Shown: positions 1-7,049, counted from the stretch's first letter. The stretch: DNA of 10,000 nucleotides from Candidatus Hydrogenedens sp. (GCA_020216745.1 JAIWNQ010000083.1:1-10000); one strand, 5' to 3'. Program-made: numbers and translations. The notes: generated by a model not told the origin, from the letters alone.

Positions 1-69
1 AAAGAACGATGTCGAAGTGTTATTGAAGTGATTTTCCCATATGAAACAAAAATTATGATGACTTTATAA
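1..69 (+). CDS. C-terminal end of an unidentified protein (5' part outside the window)
   Basis: This is the only plus-strand frame that stays open from the first base. It encodes 22 residues (KERCRSVIEVIFPYETKIMM, then T-L) and ends in TAA at 67-69; the other two plus frames stop within 30 bases. The stop lies 14 bases before the TTG start of the YgbA-family gene, whose Shine-Dalgarno sits in the gap, so the two are probably co-transcribed. The fragment is too short for me to assign a family. A nitrosative-stress regulator would be a natural partner for YgbA, but nothing visible here shows that. Confidence 0.5.
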   Translation, partial: KERCRSVIEVIFPYETKIMMTL

Positions 70-83
70 AAGGATAGATTGTA

Positions 84-458
84 TTGATAATAATCGATGA
101 GAAAAAGAAGAGATGGAGGGAGTGGTATGAAAAGAAGACTATCGAAAGTATGATAAGAATTTACTGCAAGTATAATCATAAAGATGACATATGTGATACA
201 TGTAGAGAACTTTTAGAGTATGCATATAAACAATTAGAAAAGTGCCCATTGATGCCAGACAAACCAACATGTAAAAATTGCCATATTCATTGTTATGATA
301 AGAGACATAAAGAAAAAATTAAAGTGGTAATGCAATTTTCAGGACCTAAAATGTTTTTATATCACCCAATATTGTCTCTGATATACCTTAAAAATAAACT
401 ATCTGATAGAAGACGTTCACCTACACTTATCTCAAGAAACCGAGATAGTGATGAATAA
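84..458 (+). CDS. ygbA: YgbA-family protein (nitrous oxide-stimulated promoter family)
   Basis: The 124-residue product matches the small cysteine-rich YgbA_NO family. Shared signatures are a TIESMIRIYC segment near residues 19-28, KCPLMPDKPTCKNCHIHCY around 53-71, and an MQFSGPKMFLYHPILSLIYL stretch at 83-102, where E. coli YgbA has the recognisable GPRM-HPIL pattern. Cysteines at 28, 37, 40, 54, 63, 66 and 70 include two CxxC-type pairs (37/40 and 63/66), which suggests metal or Fe-S binding; that is inference. In E. coli the gene belongs to the NsrR nitrosative-stress regulon, and its biochemical role is poorly defined. The start is TTG with AGGA at 71-74. The next in-frame ATG (codon 23) would cut into the conserved N-terminal segment, so TTG is preferred. 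The gene follows a partial gene by 14 bases and converges on the large repeat protein. The family call is firm; the function is not. Confidence 0.82.
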   Translation: MIIIDEKKKRWREWYEKKTIESMIRIYCKYNHKDDICDTCRELLEYAYKQLEKCPLMPDKPTCKNCHIHCYDKRHKEKIKVVMQFSGPKMFLYHPILSLIYLKNKLSDRRRSPTLISRNRDSDE

Positions 459-474
459 AATAACTAAACCTCCA

Positions 475-498
475 TCTCCTTTTTATAACGAAAGGAGA
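475..498. terminator. Hairpin between convergent genes, possible weak terminator
   Basis: An 8-bp perfect inverted repeat (TCTCCTTT / AAAGGAGA) encloses an 8-base loop in the 92-base spacer between the stops of the YgbA gene and the large repeat-protein gene. No clean T-run follows on either strand, so this is at best a weak shared terminator. I see no better candidate in the spacer. Confidence 0.3.
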
Positions 499-550
499 AT
501 ATATTACAATTTCTCCCTCTTTAATATTAATCTACTATGTATTACATTTT

Positions 551-3500
551 TTACTTTACATCTGATGTGCGTTGTTTCAGGGCATAAATTGCTATTACAC
601 TTACTATTATTAATGTCAAAAATAGTCCTAACATCGAGCTAACGTCCAATCCAGAATCTACATACAGACGGACAGTTCCACTTTCAGTGAAATCCCAATC
701 ATCGGAGACCTGACACCAGTACCAGCCAGCATGTATATAATCTATATTGGTTATACGTAATGTATCACTATTTTCGCCAAGTAGAGGGATAGCTACCTTC
801 TCTTCATCCGCTGGCTCAAAGTACCATTGGTAGTTTACTGTGCCTATTTCACCCTGAACAGATACATGTAATTCCAACGTTTCACCACGAGTTTTTATTA
901 ACTCTGTTGGAGCTTCTAATATAACTACTAATGGTGTGCATCTCCCTGAAGCAATGGTGAGGTTAACATTACTTCCAGGCGGTATTTGTTCTCCTGCGGT
1001 CGGATTTTGGTTGCTAACATATCCCGCTGGAATCGTGTTACTGCATTCGTCATTAACTTCTCCAACTTCAAAGCCTTTCGTAATGATTAATGTCTCAGCT
1101 TCACTTTGGCTAAGCCCTATAATATCGGGGACTTTGTACTGCCATAAGAAGTATGGATAAGTAGTATTTTCAATGATACCCCATACATTGACAAAATCCC
1201 AATCATCGAAGGTAATTAGTTGTTTCATTTCTTCAGTAGATTTGCCAATACCTCCATCTGACCAACTTTGTCCTGACGTCTGAACATCCCAGTAACAATT
1301 GGTTACTATTCCGTCTAAATTGTCGTATGTTAATCCACCTGTTTCATATTCTCCCAATACCGCACCCGATGAATAGCAATTGGTCATTTTATTATAATTT
1401 ACAAAGACTAATCCAGCGACATAGCCAATTCCAGATGTAGTTGCTGTTGAGTAACAGTTTTCTATTTCCCCATAGTTGGATGAAATTAAACCACCAACTG
1501 CAATTATTCCTGATACGGAACCTGTAACATAACATTGTGTCAATATTCCTGAATTAAGGCCTGTTATTATTCCTACATAGTTTCCTCCTGTTATATTTGC
1601 ATCCTCAATACCGAAGTTCCAAAGAATTCCATCAGGACCTATAGATCTAAATAGACCTACATAATCCTCTTCAGGACGATTAATATGTAGTCCGACTATT
1701 TTATGTTCATTCCCGTTAAATGTCCCAGAAAATGGATGGAGTTGATCTCCAATAGGTATGAACCCAGCACCTTCATTCCATTGAGCTGTTCCACTTGCAT
1801 CAATATCCTGAACTAATTCATAGTCACCATCCAAAGGATAATCTGGAGAATTACCAATCATTTGTAATTCTTCGATACTTCTAATCTGTATAATGTTACA
1901 TCCATAGACACGGACATCACGGCTTACATGAGATTCCAGATTAGAACTATCCCGAGCTGTATACTCTAACTGATATATTCCTTTTTCATTTATATCGACA
2001 CTACCTGTTACTTCTACAGTTAGATATGATTGGTCACAAAAATCATATGCTTGTGCTCCTGGGTCTATAAACTCTGTTCCACACCTTACTAATATTTTTG
2101 GTGAACCTAATAATGTTACTATTGGTGCTTCATCTATCACATTTATAGTACGACTTGCTTTGCCTAAGTTGTCATTACTATCTGACACCAGGTAATCAAC
2201 CAAATATACTCCTAATGCTGAAGTATTTACTTCGCCCATTATCATGATTTGGTTTGTCAAATCACCATCTTCTATGTCATACGCTACAGCACCTTGTTCT
2301 GCATAATGTTCAGAACCACAACTTATTTCTAACTCCTGAGGACCAATTAACTGTATTTCTGGGTCGTAAGAGAAGCCAAGGAGATACGGATAAGTAACAT
2401 CTTCGACAATGCCCCACACATTTGTAAAATCCCAGTCTACAAATGTAATTTGCTTTTTCATGTTCGTAGTTGTTTCACCTATTCCCCCGTCCGAACTATT
2501 TGTACCTGAAGCATTTATATCCCAATAACTTTGAGTTACTAAACCAAAATTTCTTCCAACGAGACCAAGGCTATAATTACTACTATTGACTTTCCCCTTG
2601 GAGTAACACTGAATTATATAACCAGAATTAAATCCGATGAGCCCTGCTGAATAATCAGGTGACCAAACATCTACTTTCGAAAAACATTGTTGTACCGTGC
2701 CAGCATTATGACCTATTAATCCGCCTGCATTCCCTTCTGTATTGTAGTTAAGTGAACTCACCGTTCCAGAAGCATAACACGATGATATGACAGCGTCGGA
2801 CATATTGTATCCCGCAATGGACCCAACAAAGTTGCCTCCAATTATGGTTGCATTCTTCAAAGCCAAATTCTGTATTATCCCTTCCGTTCCTATACAACTT
2901 AACAAACCAACATAAGTTTCTGAGGGACGATTGATATAAAGGCCAACTATACTATGTTTATTTCCATTCAAAGAACCCGTAAATGGGGTATCTATCGTTC
3001 CTATGGGTACGAACCCTGCACCTCCATTCCAATTGATAGTATCTGTTGCATCTAAATCTTGGGTTAACTCGTAATAACCATCAATCGGATAGTCTGGGTC
3101 ATTACCTATTTTCTGCAAATCATCTATTGAACTAATATATATAATACATGGTCCTGATGATATGACCATATTCACTTGGCTATAGGGTGGAATATACTGA
3201 CCAGCGGGTGGGTCCTGACTAATGACGTGACCCAAGGGCACTGCGTTGTTACATTCTTCTGTTATTTCTCCGACGCTCAAACGTGCAGTTGTTATTATAT
3301 TTTCTGCATCGAGCTGGGATAGCCCTGCTACATTTGGAACCTCAACAGGACAGGGGCCAGTGGAAACGACTAAATCTACAGTGCTACCAGGTGATACTTG
3401 TTCTCCTGCAGTTGGATTCTGACTAATAACATGCCCTAAAGGAACCGTGTCATTGCATTCTGTATTTATTGTACCCACCACTAATCCTGCCGAAATTATT

Positions 3501-5578
3501 GTGTTTTCTGCACTACTTTGTTCCATATGTACCACATCAGGAACATCAACACAAAGACTGGATACCACAACAATATCAACAGGGGTCCCTGGCGGTCGTT
3601 GTAGTCCCCCAGCTGGATTTTGACTAAGTACATTTCCAATAGGTACTACATTGCTACATTGATTACCAATTGTACCCACTGTAAAACCGTAATAAGTAAT
3701 TAAATCCTGTGCCTCACTTTGGGTAAGTCCCAGCACATCGGGTACTGTATATTCCCACAATAAGTAAGGGTAAGTGACATTCTGAACGATTCCCCAGATA
3801 TTGACAAAATCCCAGCCAACAAAAGTTGCCTGCTGTTTCATTTGTGCTGTAGTTCTACCTGTACCACCTGATGAGGTATTTCGTCCAGATGTTTGAGTAT
3901 CCCAATAACTACTCGTTACCGTGCCGTTTAAATTATTGCCTATTAAGCCACCTACGTCGATATTTCCTGTTACCGCACCTTTTGAGTAACATTTATCAAC
4001 TACCCCAAAGGAACTACCCGAAATACCAATATTTCTACCAATAAGTCCCCCAATATACTGATTCCCCTGTGCTGAACTCCACGAATAACTATTTTCTAAC
4101 TTACCATAATTATTAAAACCTACTAAACCACCAACATAATCAGTCGCTCCTATTGCAGAACCAGTAACATAGCTTTGTTTTACAACACCATAATTTGTTC
4201 CAATTAAACAACCAACATACATATTCCCAGTAACCTGGATATTTTTTAATCCTAAGTTTAATACCTCACCCCTTATTAAGTTTCCAATAAATCCGACAGA
4301 TTTTGAACTCCAGCGGTTAATATATAGATTTTTTATGACATGACCATTTCCATCAAATCTCCCTGTAAATATTCCGATAGGTTTAAACCCTAAACCTCCA
4401 TCCCAGCTTACTGTATCACTTGCGTCAATATCTGTAGTTAATGTATATTGTCCGTCCCATGGATAATTTAGGTCTCTTCCAATATTATTTAGTTCATTTA
4501 AATTGCTGATTTGTTTTTCAACGGGAATGTAATCCTGTGTTTGACCAAAGGAACGCAAATAGGGGTAAGTTTGATTCTCAATAATTGCCCATGTAGTTGT
4601 AAAATTCCAACTTATATAGTTGGATTGTGTTTTCATTTGTGCAGTAGTTCTTCCTGAACCTCCTGAGGAAGCACTCTGCCCTGAGGTTTCTGTGTCCCAA
4701 TAACAAGAAGTAATTGTGCCAGATGTTCTACTTCCAATGAAGCCACCGACATTGCTTATACCACTCACGAATCCTTTCGAATAACAATAACTAACTGTAC
4801 CATTTGTATTTTTACCTATAAATCCTCCAATATTTGCATAACCTTTAACTGAGCTCCACGAATAACTATTTTGTATTGAACCGTTCCAGTGTTCACCAAG
4901 CAAACCACCAGCATTGTCTGTAATTCCCGAGACAAAACCTGTTGTATAACATTGTGAAATTGAACCGGCTGACTTGTATCCTATTAATCCGCCTACACAA
5001 GAATTTCCTATGACCGAACCCTTTACATAACAACTTATGGCATTACCATTGTTATATCCGATAAGGCCACCTATATACTTGCCAGAACTTGCGATTAATC
5101 CTGTTATTCTACAATTAGATGTGGTACCAAAATTACTACCGACTAAACCACCAACATAATCTTTACCAACTACCCATTCATTTTCTATGGTTAAGTTAAC
5201 AATGTTTCCCGTTGCACCTACACCACCAAATAAGCCAACATAATTTTCTGTCCCTCGTTTTATCCATAAATTTGTTATCTTTTTATTTTTACCATCGAAA
5301 GTTCCTGTAAATGGAGTTGCATATGTCCCTATTGGAACAAAACCAGCGCCTCCATTCCAGTTAATTGTATCACTTGCATCAATATCTTGTGTTAGAATGT
5401 AAGAACCATTTAGTGGATAGACGGTTCCAATTTTTTGTAAATCCTCAATAGAACTAATATTCGTTTGAGAAAATGAACTACTCTGAACCAGAAAAATTAG
5501 CATTAGCCCAAATAATACTGAATACAGGAAAATATCTTTTTCCCTTCTCACCACACAACACTCACATGTCTTTTTCAT
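551..5578 (-). CDS. Giant secreted surface protein with GLUG, PASTA, DUF5011-like and Ig-like domains and a C-terminal membrane anchor
   Basis: The 1675-residue product has a signal peptide (charged start, hydrophobic core about residues 18-32, probable cleavage near FSQ at 38). The order is: GLUG block A (about 41-345), GLUG block B (357-610), three PASTA domains (612-676, 679-743, 747-811), GLUG block C (815-1071), two DUF5011-like Ig-fold domains (1073-1149, 1151-1226), GLUG block D (1232-1481), a fourth PASTA (1483-1547), an Ig-like domain (about 1550-1641, with NYQWYF and GWYWCQV) and a transmembrane helix (1649-1667) before a short tail, KQRTSDVK. Nothing catalytic is visible. Repeat proteins of this kind usually act in adhesion, surface layers or binding of polymers; that role is inferred. 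Start: the frame extends upstream to a TTG at 5596, but the ATG at 5578 has AAGGAG seven bases before it and gives a normal signal peptide. The gene appears monocistronic, divergent from the PI-PLC gene and convergent with the YgbA gene. Confidence 0.92.
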   Translation of the reverse strand: MKKTCECCVVRREKDIFLYSVLFGLMLIFLVQSSSFSQTNISSIEDLQKIGTVYPLNGSYILTQDIDASDTINWNGGAGFVPIGTYATPFTGTFDGKNKKITNLWIKRGTENYVGLFGGVGATGNIVNLTIENEWVVGKDYVGGLVGSNFGTTSNCRITGLIASSGKYIGGLIGYNNGNAISCYVKGSVIGNSCVGGLIGYKSAGSISQCYTTGFVSGITDNAGGLLGEHWNGSIQNSYSWSSVKGYANIGGFIGKNTNGTVSYCYSKGFVSGISNVGGFIGSRTSGTITSCYWDTETSGQSASSGGSGRTTAQMKTQSNYISWNFTTTWAIIENQTYPYLRSFGQTQDYIPVEKQISNLNELNNIGRDLNYPWDGQYTLTTDIDASDTVSWDGGLGFKPIGIFTGRFDGNGHVIKNLYINRWSSKSVGFIGNLIRGEVLNLGLKNIQVTGNMYVGCLIGTNYGVVKQSYVTGSAIGATDYVGGLVGFNNYGKLENSYSWSSAQGNQYIGGLIGRNIGISGSSFGVVDKCYSKGAVTGNIDVGGLIGNNLNGTVTSSYWDTQTSGRNTSSGGTGRTTAQMKQQATFVGWDFVNIWGIVQNVTYPYLLWEYTVPDVLGLTQSEAQDLITYYGFTVGTIGNQCSNVVPIGNVLSQNPAGGLQRPPGTPVDIVVVSSLCVDVPDVVHMEQSSAENTIISAGLVVGTINTECNDTVPLGHVISQNPTAGEQVSPGSTVDLVVSTGPCPVEVPNVAGLSQLDAENIITTARLSVGEITEECNNAVPLGHVISQDPPAGQYIPPYSQVNMVISSGPCIIYISSIDDLQKIGNDPDYPIDGYYELTQDLDATDTINWNGGAGFVPIGTIDTPFTGSLNGNKHSIVGLYINRPSETYVGLLSCIGTEGIIQNLALKNATIIGGNFVGSIAGYNMSDAVISSCYASGTVSSLNYNTEGNAGGLIGHNAGTVQQCFSKVDVWSPDYSAGLIGFNSGYIIQCYSKGKVNSSNYSLGLVGRNFGLVTQSYWDINASGTNSSDGGIGETTTNMKKQITFVDWDFTNVWGIVEDVTYPYLLGFSYDPEIQLIGPQELEISCGSEHYAEQGAVAYDIEDGDLTNQIMIMGEVNTSALGVYLVDYLVSDSNDNLGKASRTINVIDEAPIVTLLGSPKILVRCGTEFIDPGAQAYDFCDQSYLTVEVTGSVDINEKGIYQLEYTARDSSNLESHVSRDVRVYGCNIIQIRSIEELQMIGNSPDYPLDGDYELVQDIDASGTAQWNEGAGFIPIGDQLHPFSGTFNGNEHKIVGLHINRPEEDYVGLFRSIGPDGILWNFGIEDANITGGNYVGIITGLNSGILTQCYVTGSVSGIIAVGGLISSNYGEIENCYSTATTSGIGYVAGLVFVNYNKMTNCYSSGAVLGEYETGGLTYDNLDGIVTNCYWDVQTSGQSWSDGGIGKSTEEMKQLITFDDWDFVNVWGIIENTTYPYFLWQYKVPDIIGLSQSEAETLIITKGFEVGEVNDECSNTIPAGYVSNQNPTAGEQIPPGSNVNLTIASGRCTPLVVILEAPTELIKTRGETLELHVSVQGEIGTVNYQWYFEPADEEKVAIPLLGENSDTLRITNIDYIHAGWYWCQVSDDWDFTESGTVRLYVDSGLDVSSMLGLFLTLIIVSVIAIYALKQRTSDVK
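656..931 (-). other. Ig-like domain region before the membrane anchor
   Basis: Residues about 1550-1641 of the large surface protein have the immunoglobulin pattern: a core Trp in NYQWYF (residue 1585), then a DTLRI strand and GWYWCQV with Cys at 1622. The partner Cys expected in the earlier strand is absent (LELHVSV), so no canonical disulfide can form. The domain sits directly before the transmembrane helix (DNA 578-634) and probably acts as a stalk. Confidence 0.65.
938..1132 (-). repeat. Fourth PASTA domain of the surface protein
   Basis: Residues 1483-1547 start with VPDIIGLSQSEAE and contain the GY-SNQNP-AGEQIPPGS segment typical of PASTA. Cys 1512 and Cys 1547 are 35 residues apart, as in the other three copies. 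It resembles PASTA 1 (QSEA, GF-VG, CSN) more than PASTA 2 or 3. Like PASTA 1, it is joined to the preceding GLUG block through an LW-Y-VPD linker. Confidence 0.8.
1136..1885 (-). repeat. GLUG block D (diverged copy)
   Basis: Residues 1232-1481 open with IRSIEELQMIG and the QDIDASGTAQWNEGAGFIPI lead, then a VGLF unit and four GLUG-like units. The block closes with CYWDVQTSGQSWSDGGIGKS and WDFVNVWGI...YPYFLWQY. Its glycine-rich cores are the most decayed of the four blocks (IITG, LISS, LVFV, LTYD where block A has LVG or LIG). The DNA repeat is recognisable but diverged. Confidence 0.8.
1901..2362 (-). repeat. Pair of DUF5011-like Ig-fold domains
   Basis: Residues 1073-1149 and 1151-1226 each follow the DUF5011 pattern: a hydrophobic-LLG or LIG strand, a CG-E segment, a G-A-AYD turn, a VTG or MGEV strand, and G-Y-L-Y---DS-N strands. 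The first reads GAVAYDIEDGDLTNQI, close to the consensus DPGA-A-D--DGDLT. Cysteines at 1087, 1166, 1181 and 1227 are not in a fixed pairing between the two copies. These domains are common spacers in bacterial surface proteins. Confidence 0.72.
2366..3136 (-). repeat. GLUG block C
   Basis: Residues 815-1071 open with ISSIDDLQKIG and QDLDATDTINWNGGAGFVPI, nearly the same as the opening of block A. A lead VGLL unit and four GLUG units follow. The block closes with SYWDINASGTNSSDGGIGET and WDFTNVWGIVEDVTYPYLLG. Unlike B and D it is followed by DUF5011-like domains rather than by PASTA. Confidence 0.82.
3146..3745 (-). repeat. Three tandem PASTA domains
   Basis: Residues 612-676, 679-743 and 747-811 each run from a VPDV or VPNV start through a SEA/SAE/DAE helix, a GNVLSQNP- or GHVISQNP-type segment and a PPGTPVD- or SPGSTVD-type strand to a terminal Cys. 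Cysteine pairs are 641/676, 708/743 and 776/811, all 35 apart. PASTA domains are best known from penicillin-binding proteins and Ser/Thr kinases that sense cell wall, but no kinase or transpeptidase domain is attached here. Confidence 0.85.
3749..4510 (-). repeat. GLUG block B
   Basis: Residues 357-610 open with ISNLNELNNIG and TDIDASDTVSWDGGLGFKPI, then a VGFIG lead unit and four GLUG units (for example YVGGLVGFNNYGKLENSYSW). One unit carries a short insertion (GISGSSFG). The block closes with SYWDTQTSGRNTSSGGTGRT and WDFVNIWGIVQNVTYPYLLW, and runs directly into PASTA 1. Confidence 0.85.
4544..5458 (-). repeat. GLUG block A (longest copy)
   Basis: Residues 41-345 open with ISSIEDLQKIG and QDIDASDTINWNGGAGFVPI. 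I count a lead VGLFG unit plus six GLUG units, against four in the other blocks; the extra length of about 50 residues fits two added units. It closes with CYWDTETSGQSASSGGSGRT and a WNFTTTWAIIENQTYPYL variant of the closing signature. Confidence 0.85.
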
Positions 5579-5585
5579 AATATGA

Positions 5586-5591
5586 CTCCTT
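5586..5591 (-). promoter_or_regulatory. Shine-Dalgarno fixing the start of the surface protein
   Basis: AAGGAG read on the minus strand lies seven bases before the ATG at 5578-5576. This favours that ATG over the in-frame TTG at 5596-5594, which lies upstream of the motif. Confidence 0.8.
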
Positions 5592-5855
5592 ATCAAAAAA
5601 TATTAAATTTTTAAAATATAAATAATTGATATAATTTTTTCTTCCTCAATGGTTGTAATTCTCTTTTAGCCACAGCCTATTACCCAGTTGTAGTTTAATA
5701 TTGAATACACTGTCTCCTTCAACTGTTTAACATAATAAAGGAATCATCTTCTTTATTTTAACATTTTTATTGTATAACTTACTACTTTTTTCTCTCAAAA
5801 AAAATAATAAAACTTTTAATCTATTTTGAAGTCTAATATAGTAAAAAACAAAAAT

Positions 5856-5861
5856 AAAGGG
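5856..5861 (+). promoter_or_regulatory. Oddly placed Shine-Dalgarno for the PI-PLC gene
   Basis: AAAGGG ends only one base before the TTG at 5863 and 16 bases before the in-frame ATG at 5878. Neither distance is usual. The TTG start keeps the lysines expected at the front of a signal peptide, so I keep it, but the true start is uncertain. Confidence 0.4.
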
Positions 5862-5862
5862 T

Positions 5863-6882
5863 TTGATAAAAAAAATTATGTATTTTTTTATCTTTTTACT
5901 CATAAGTCTACAATTGAAAGAAGTAGAAACTCCGAGGATAAATCAAATTCAGGTTATAGGAACCCATAATAGTTATCATAAAAAACCAGAATATATTTCA
6001 TGGGCGAAAAATTACGTAAAAGAAACGGAGGACTGGGATTATGAACATTTACCGTTAGATGTCCAATTGGATAATGGTGTGCGTAGTTTCGAGTTAGATA
6101 TCCATAATACACCTGAAGGCTGGAAGGTGATGCACGTCCCCAAATTTGACGAAAAAAGTACCTGTCCGAATTTACAGGAATGCTTACGAGTTATATGTGA
6201 GTGGTCAAATCGAAACCCAGAACATGTACCAATTAGTGTCCTACTTGAGTGGAAATCGGAAGGACCTATTATTGACAAAACTATAACTGCCCCAACAAAG
6301 CAAGATATTGAGCGAATTGAAAAAGACATACTCGCTGTATGGAGCAGAGATAGGATAATTACACCAGATAGCGTCCGTGGTGATTTCAAAACACTGGAAG
6401 AAGCGATACTAAAAAAAGGCTGGCCTGCCCTGGAAGAGTCAAGGGGCAAGATTATGTTTATCTTTCATAATAAAAGAGAATTGAGGGAACTTTATTTAGA
6501 GGGATATCCAAATTTAGAAGGGCGATTAATGTTTGTCAACTCATATCCTGGCAAGCCTTACTCTGCAACCATAATAATTGATAACCCTTTTAATGAAGAA
6601 ATACCGATGTGGGTTCAAAAAGGATATTTTATCAGGGTATTTGGAGGTGACCCTAAATCACAAAACTCCGACAAAGCCAAATTAAAAAATGATAAAGCAT
6701 TTTCTTGTGGTGCTCAAATTATCTCAACAGACAACCCACCAGGAGAACCTCATCCTGAGACAGGTTACGTTATGTTGTTTCCAGACGGCTCAACTGTGCG
6801 GTGGAACCCTATTAATGAACCCTTAAATAATAATATACCTCCAGAACCAAAATTGCATAATAATGCATGTCAAAGTAAATGA
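5863..6882 (+). CDS. Secreted Ca2+-dependent phosphoinositide phospholipase C-like phosphodiesterase
   Basis: The 339-residue product begins with MIKKIMYFFIFLLISLQ, a signal peptide or N-terminal anchor, and is then filled by a PI-PLC-C1 type TIM-barrel domain (about 25-318). Family landmarks are the first catalytic His in IGTHNSYH (His35), acidic and His residues in FELDIH (77-81), a second His in VMHVP (His91), LLEWKSEG with Glu129, SRGKIMF near 193-199, GAQIISTDNPP at 283-293 and a closing TVRWNP (311-316). Enzymes of this family cleave phosphatidylinositol-type phosphodiesters and need Ca2+, unlike the classical Bacillus PI-PLC; the substrate here is unknown. The start is uncertain (TTG at 5863 or ATG at 5878). 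The gene diverges from the giant surface protein and lies 167 bases before the HtrA gene with no obvious terminator between, so some read-through is possible. Confidence 0.85.
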   Translation: MIKKIMYFFIFLLISLQLKEVETPRINQIQVIGTHNSYHKKPEYISWAKNYVKETEDWDYEHLPLDVQLDNGVRSFELDIHNTPEGWKVMHVPKFDEKSTCPNLQECLRVICEWSNRNPEHVPISVLLEWKSEGPIIDKTITAPTKQDIERIEKDILAVWSRDRIITPDSVRGDFKTLEEAILKKGWPALEESRGKIMFIFHNKRELRELYLEGYPNLEGRLMFVNSYPGKPYSATIIIDNPFNEEIPMWVQKGYFIRVFGGDPKSQNSDKAKLKNDKAFSCGAQIISTDNPPGEPHPETGYVMLFPDGSTVRWNPINEPLNNNIPPEPKLHNNACQSK

Positions 6883-6983
6883 TTTTATATTTAATAAACA
6901 AAGTAAAAATGTGTAATATTCATTGGAGAAGAAGAAACAGGTAAACTCTATTAAAAGATATAGCGTTTATGATATTGATTTGG

Positions 6984-7011
6984 TTGATTGTTAACCAACA
7001 CAAACTATTGT
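6984..7011 (+). promoter_or_regulatory. Tentative promoter for the HtrA gene
   Basis: TTGATT at 6984-6989 and TATTGT at 7006-7011 are 16 bases apart, in a sigma70-like arrangement 38 bases before the ATG. A TTGGTT/AACCAA inverted repeat (6980-6998) overlaps the first hexamer. The match is weak in an AT-rich spacer. I see no extracytoplasmic-stress (sigmaE-type) motif. Confidence 0.2.
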
Positions 7012-7049
7012 GAAATATTAAACCAACCTTATAAAAGGAGGTAAAATTT

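Larger units (their letters stand above)
5579..5862. promoter_or_regulatory. Divergent AT-rich spacer expected to hold two promoters
   Basis: The 284 bases between the starts of the large surface protein (minus) and the PI-PLC gene (plus) must carry both promoters, since the genes diverge and no other gene is visible. The spacer is very AT-rich, so many TATAAT-like hexamers occur. One minus-strand option is TTACAA with TTATAT 18 bases further on, within about 5630-5662. I cannot choose reliably and see no clear operator palindrome. Confidence 0.4.

Noticed and set aside
424..450. Imperfect inverted repeat (TATCTC / GAGATA, extendable with a bulge) at the end of the YgbA gene
   Set aside because: It lies inside the coding region across the last codons, and no T-run follows on either strand, so I do not call it a terminator.
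448..642. Plus-strand open frame of 64 codons overlapping the end of the YgbA gene
   Set aside because: It lies largely opposite the 3' end of the surface-protein gene, including the membrane anchor; its hydrophobic look is explained by the complementary TM-coding sequence.
936..1160. Plus-strand open frame of 74 codons
   Set aside because: It is antisense to PASTA 4 of the surface protein, with no family resemblance or ribosome binding site.
1136..5458. Repeated DNA considered as a CRISPR array or insertion-sequence duplication
   Set aside because: The repeats are long, diverged, in frame and protein-coding with GLUG signatures; there are no short identical repeats with unique spacers and no transposase or terminal inverted repeats.
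6039..6449. Minus-strand open frame of 136 codons
   Set aside because: It is antisense to the conserved barrel of the PI-PLC-like enzyme, whose own frame carries clear family motifs.
6980..7012. Short inverted repeats (TTGGTT/AACCAA and CACAA/TTGTG) before the HtrA gene
   Set aside because: Arms of five to six bases in an AT-rich spacer are expected by chance; no known operator matches.
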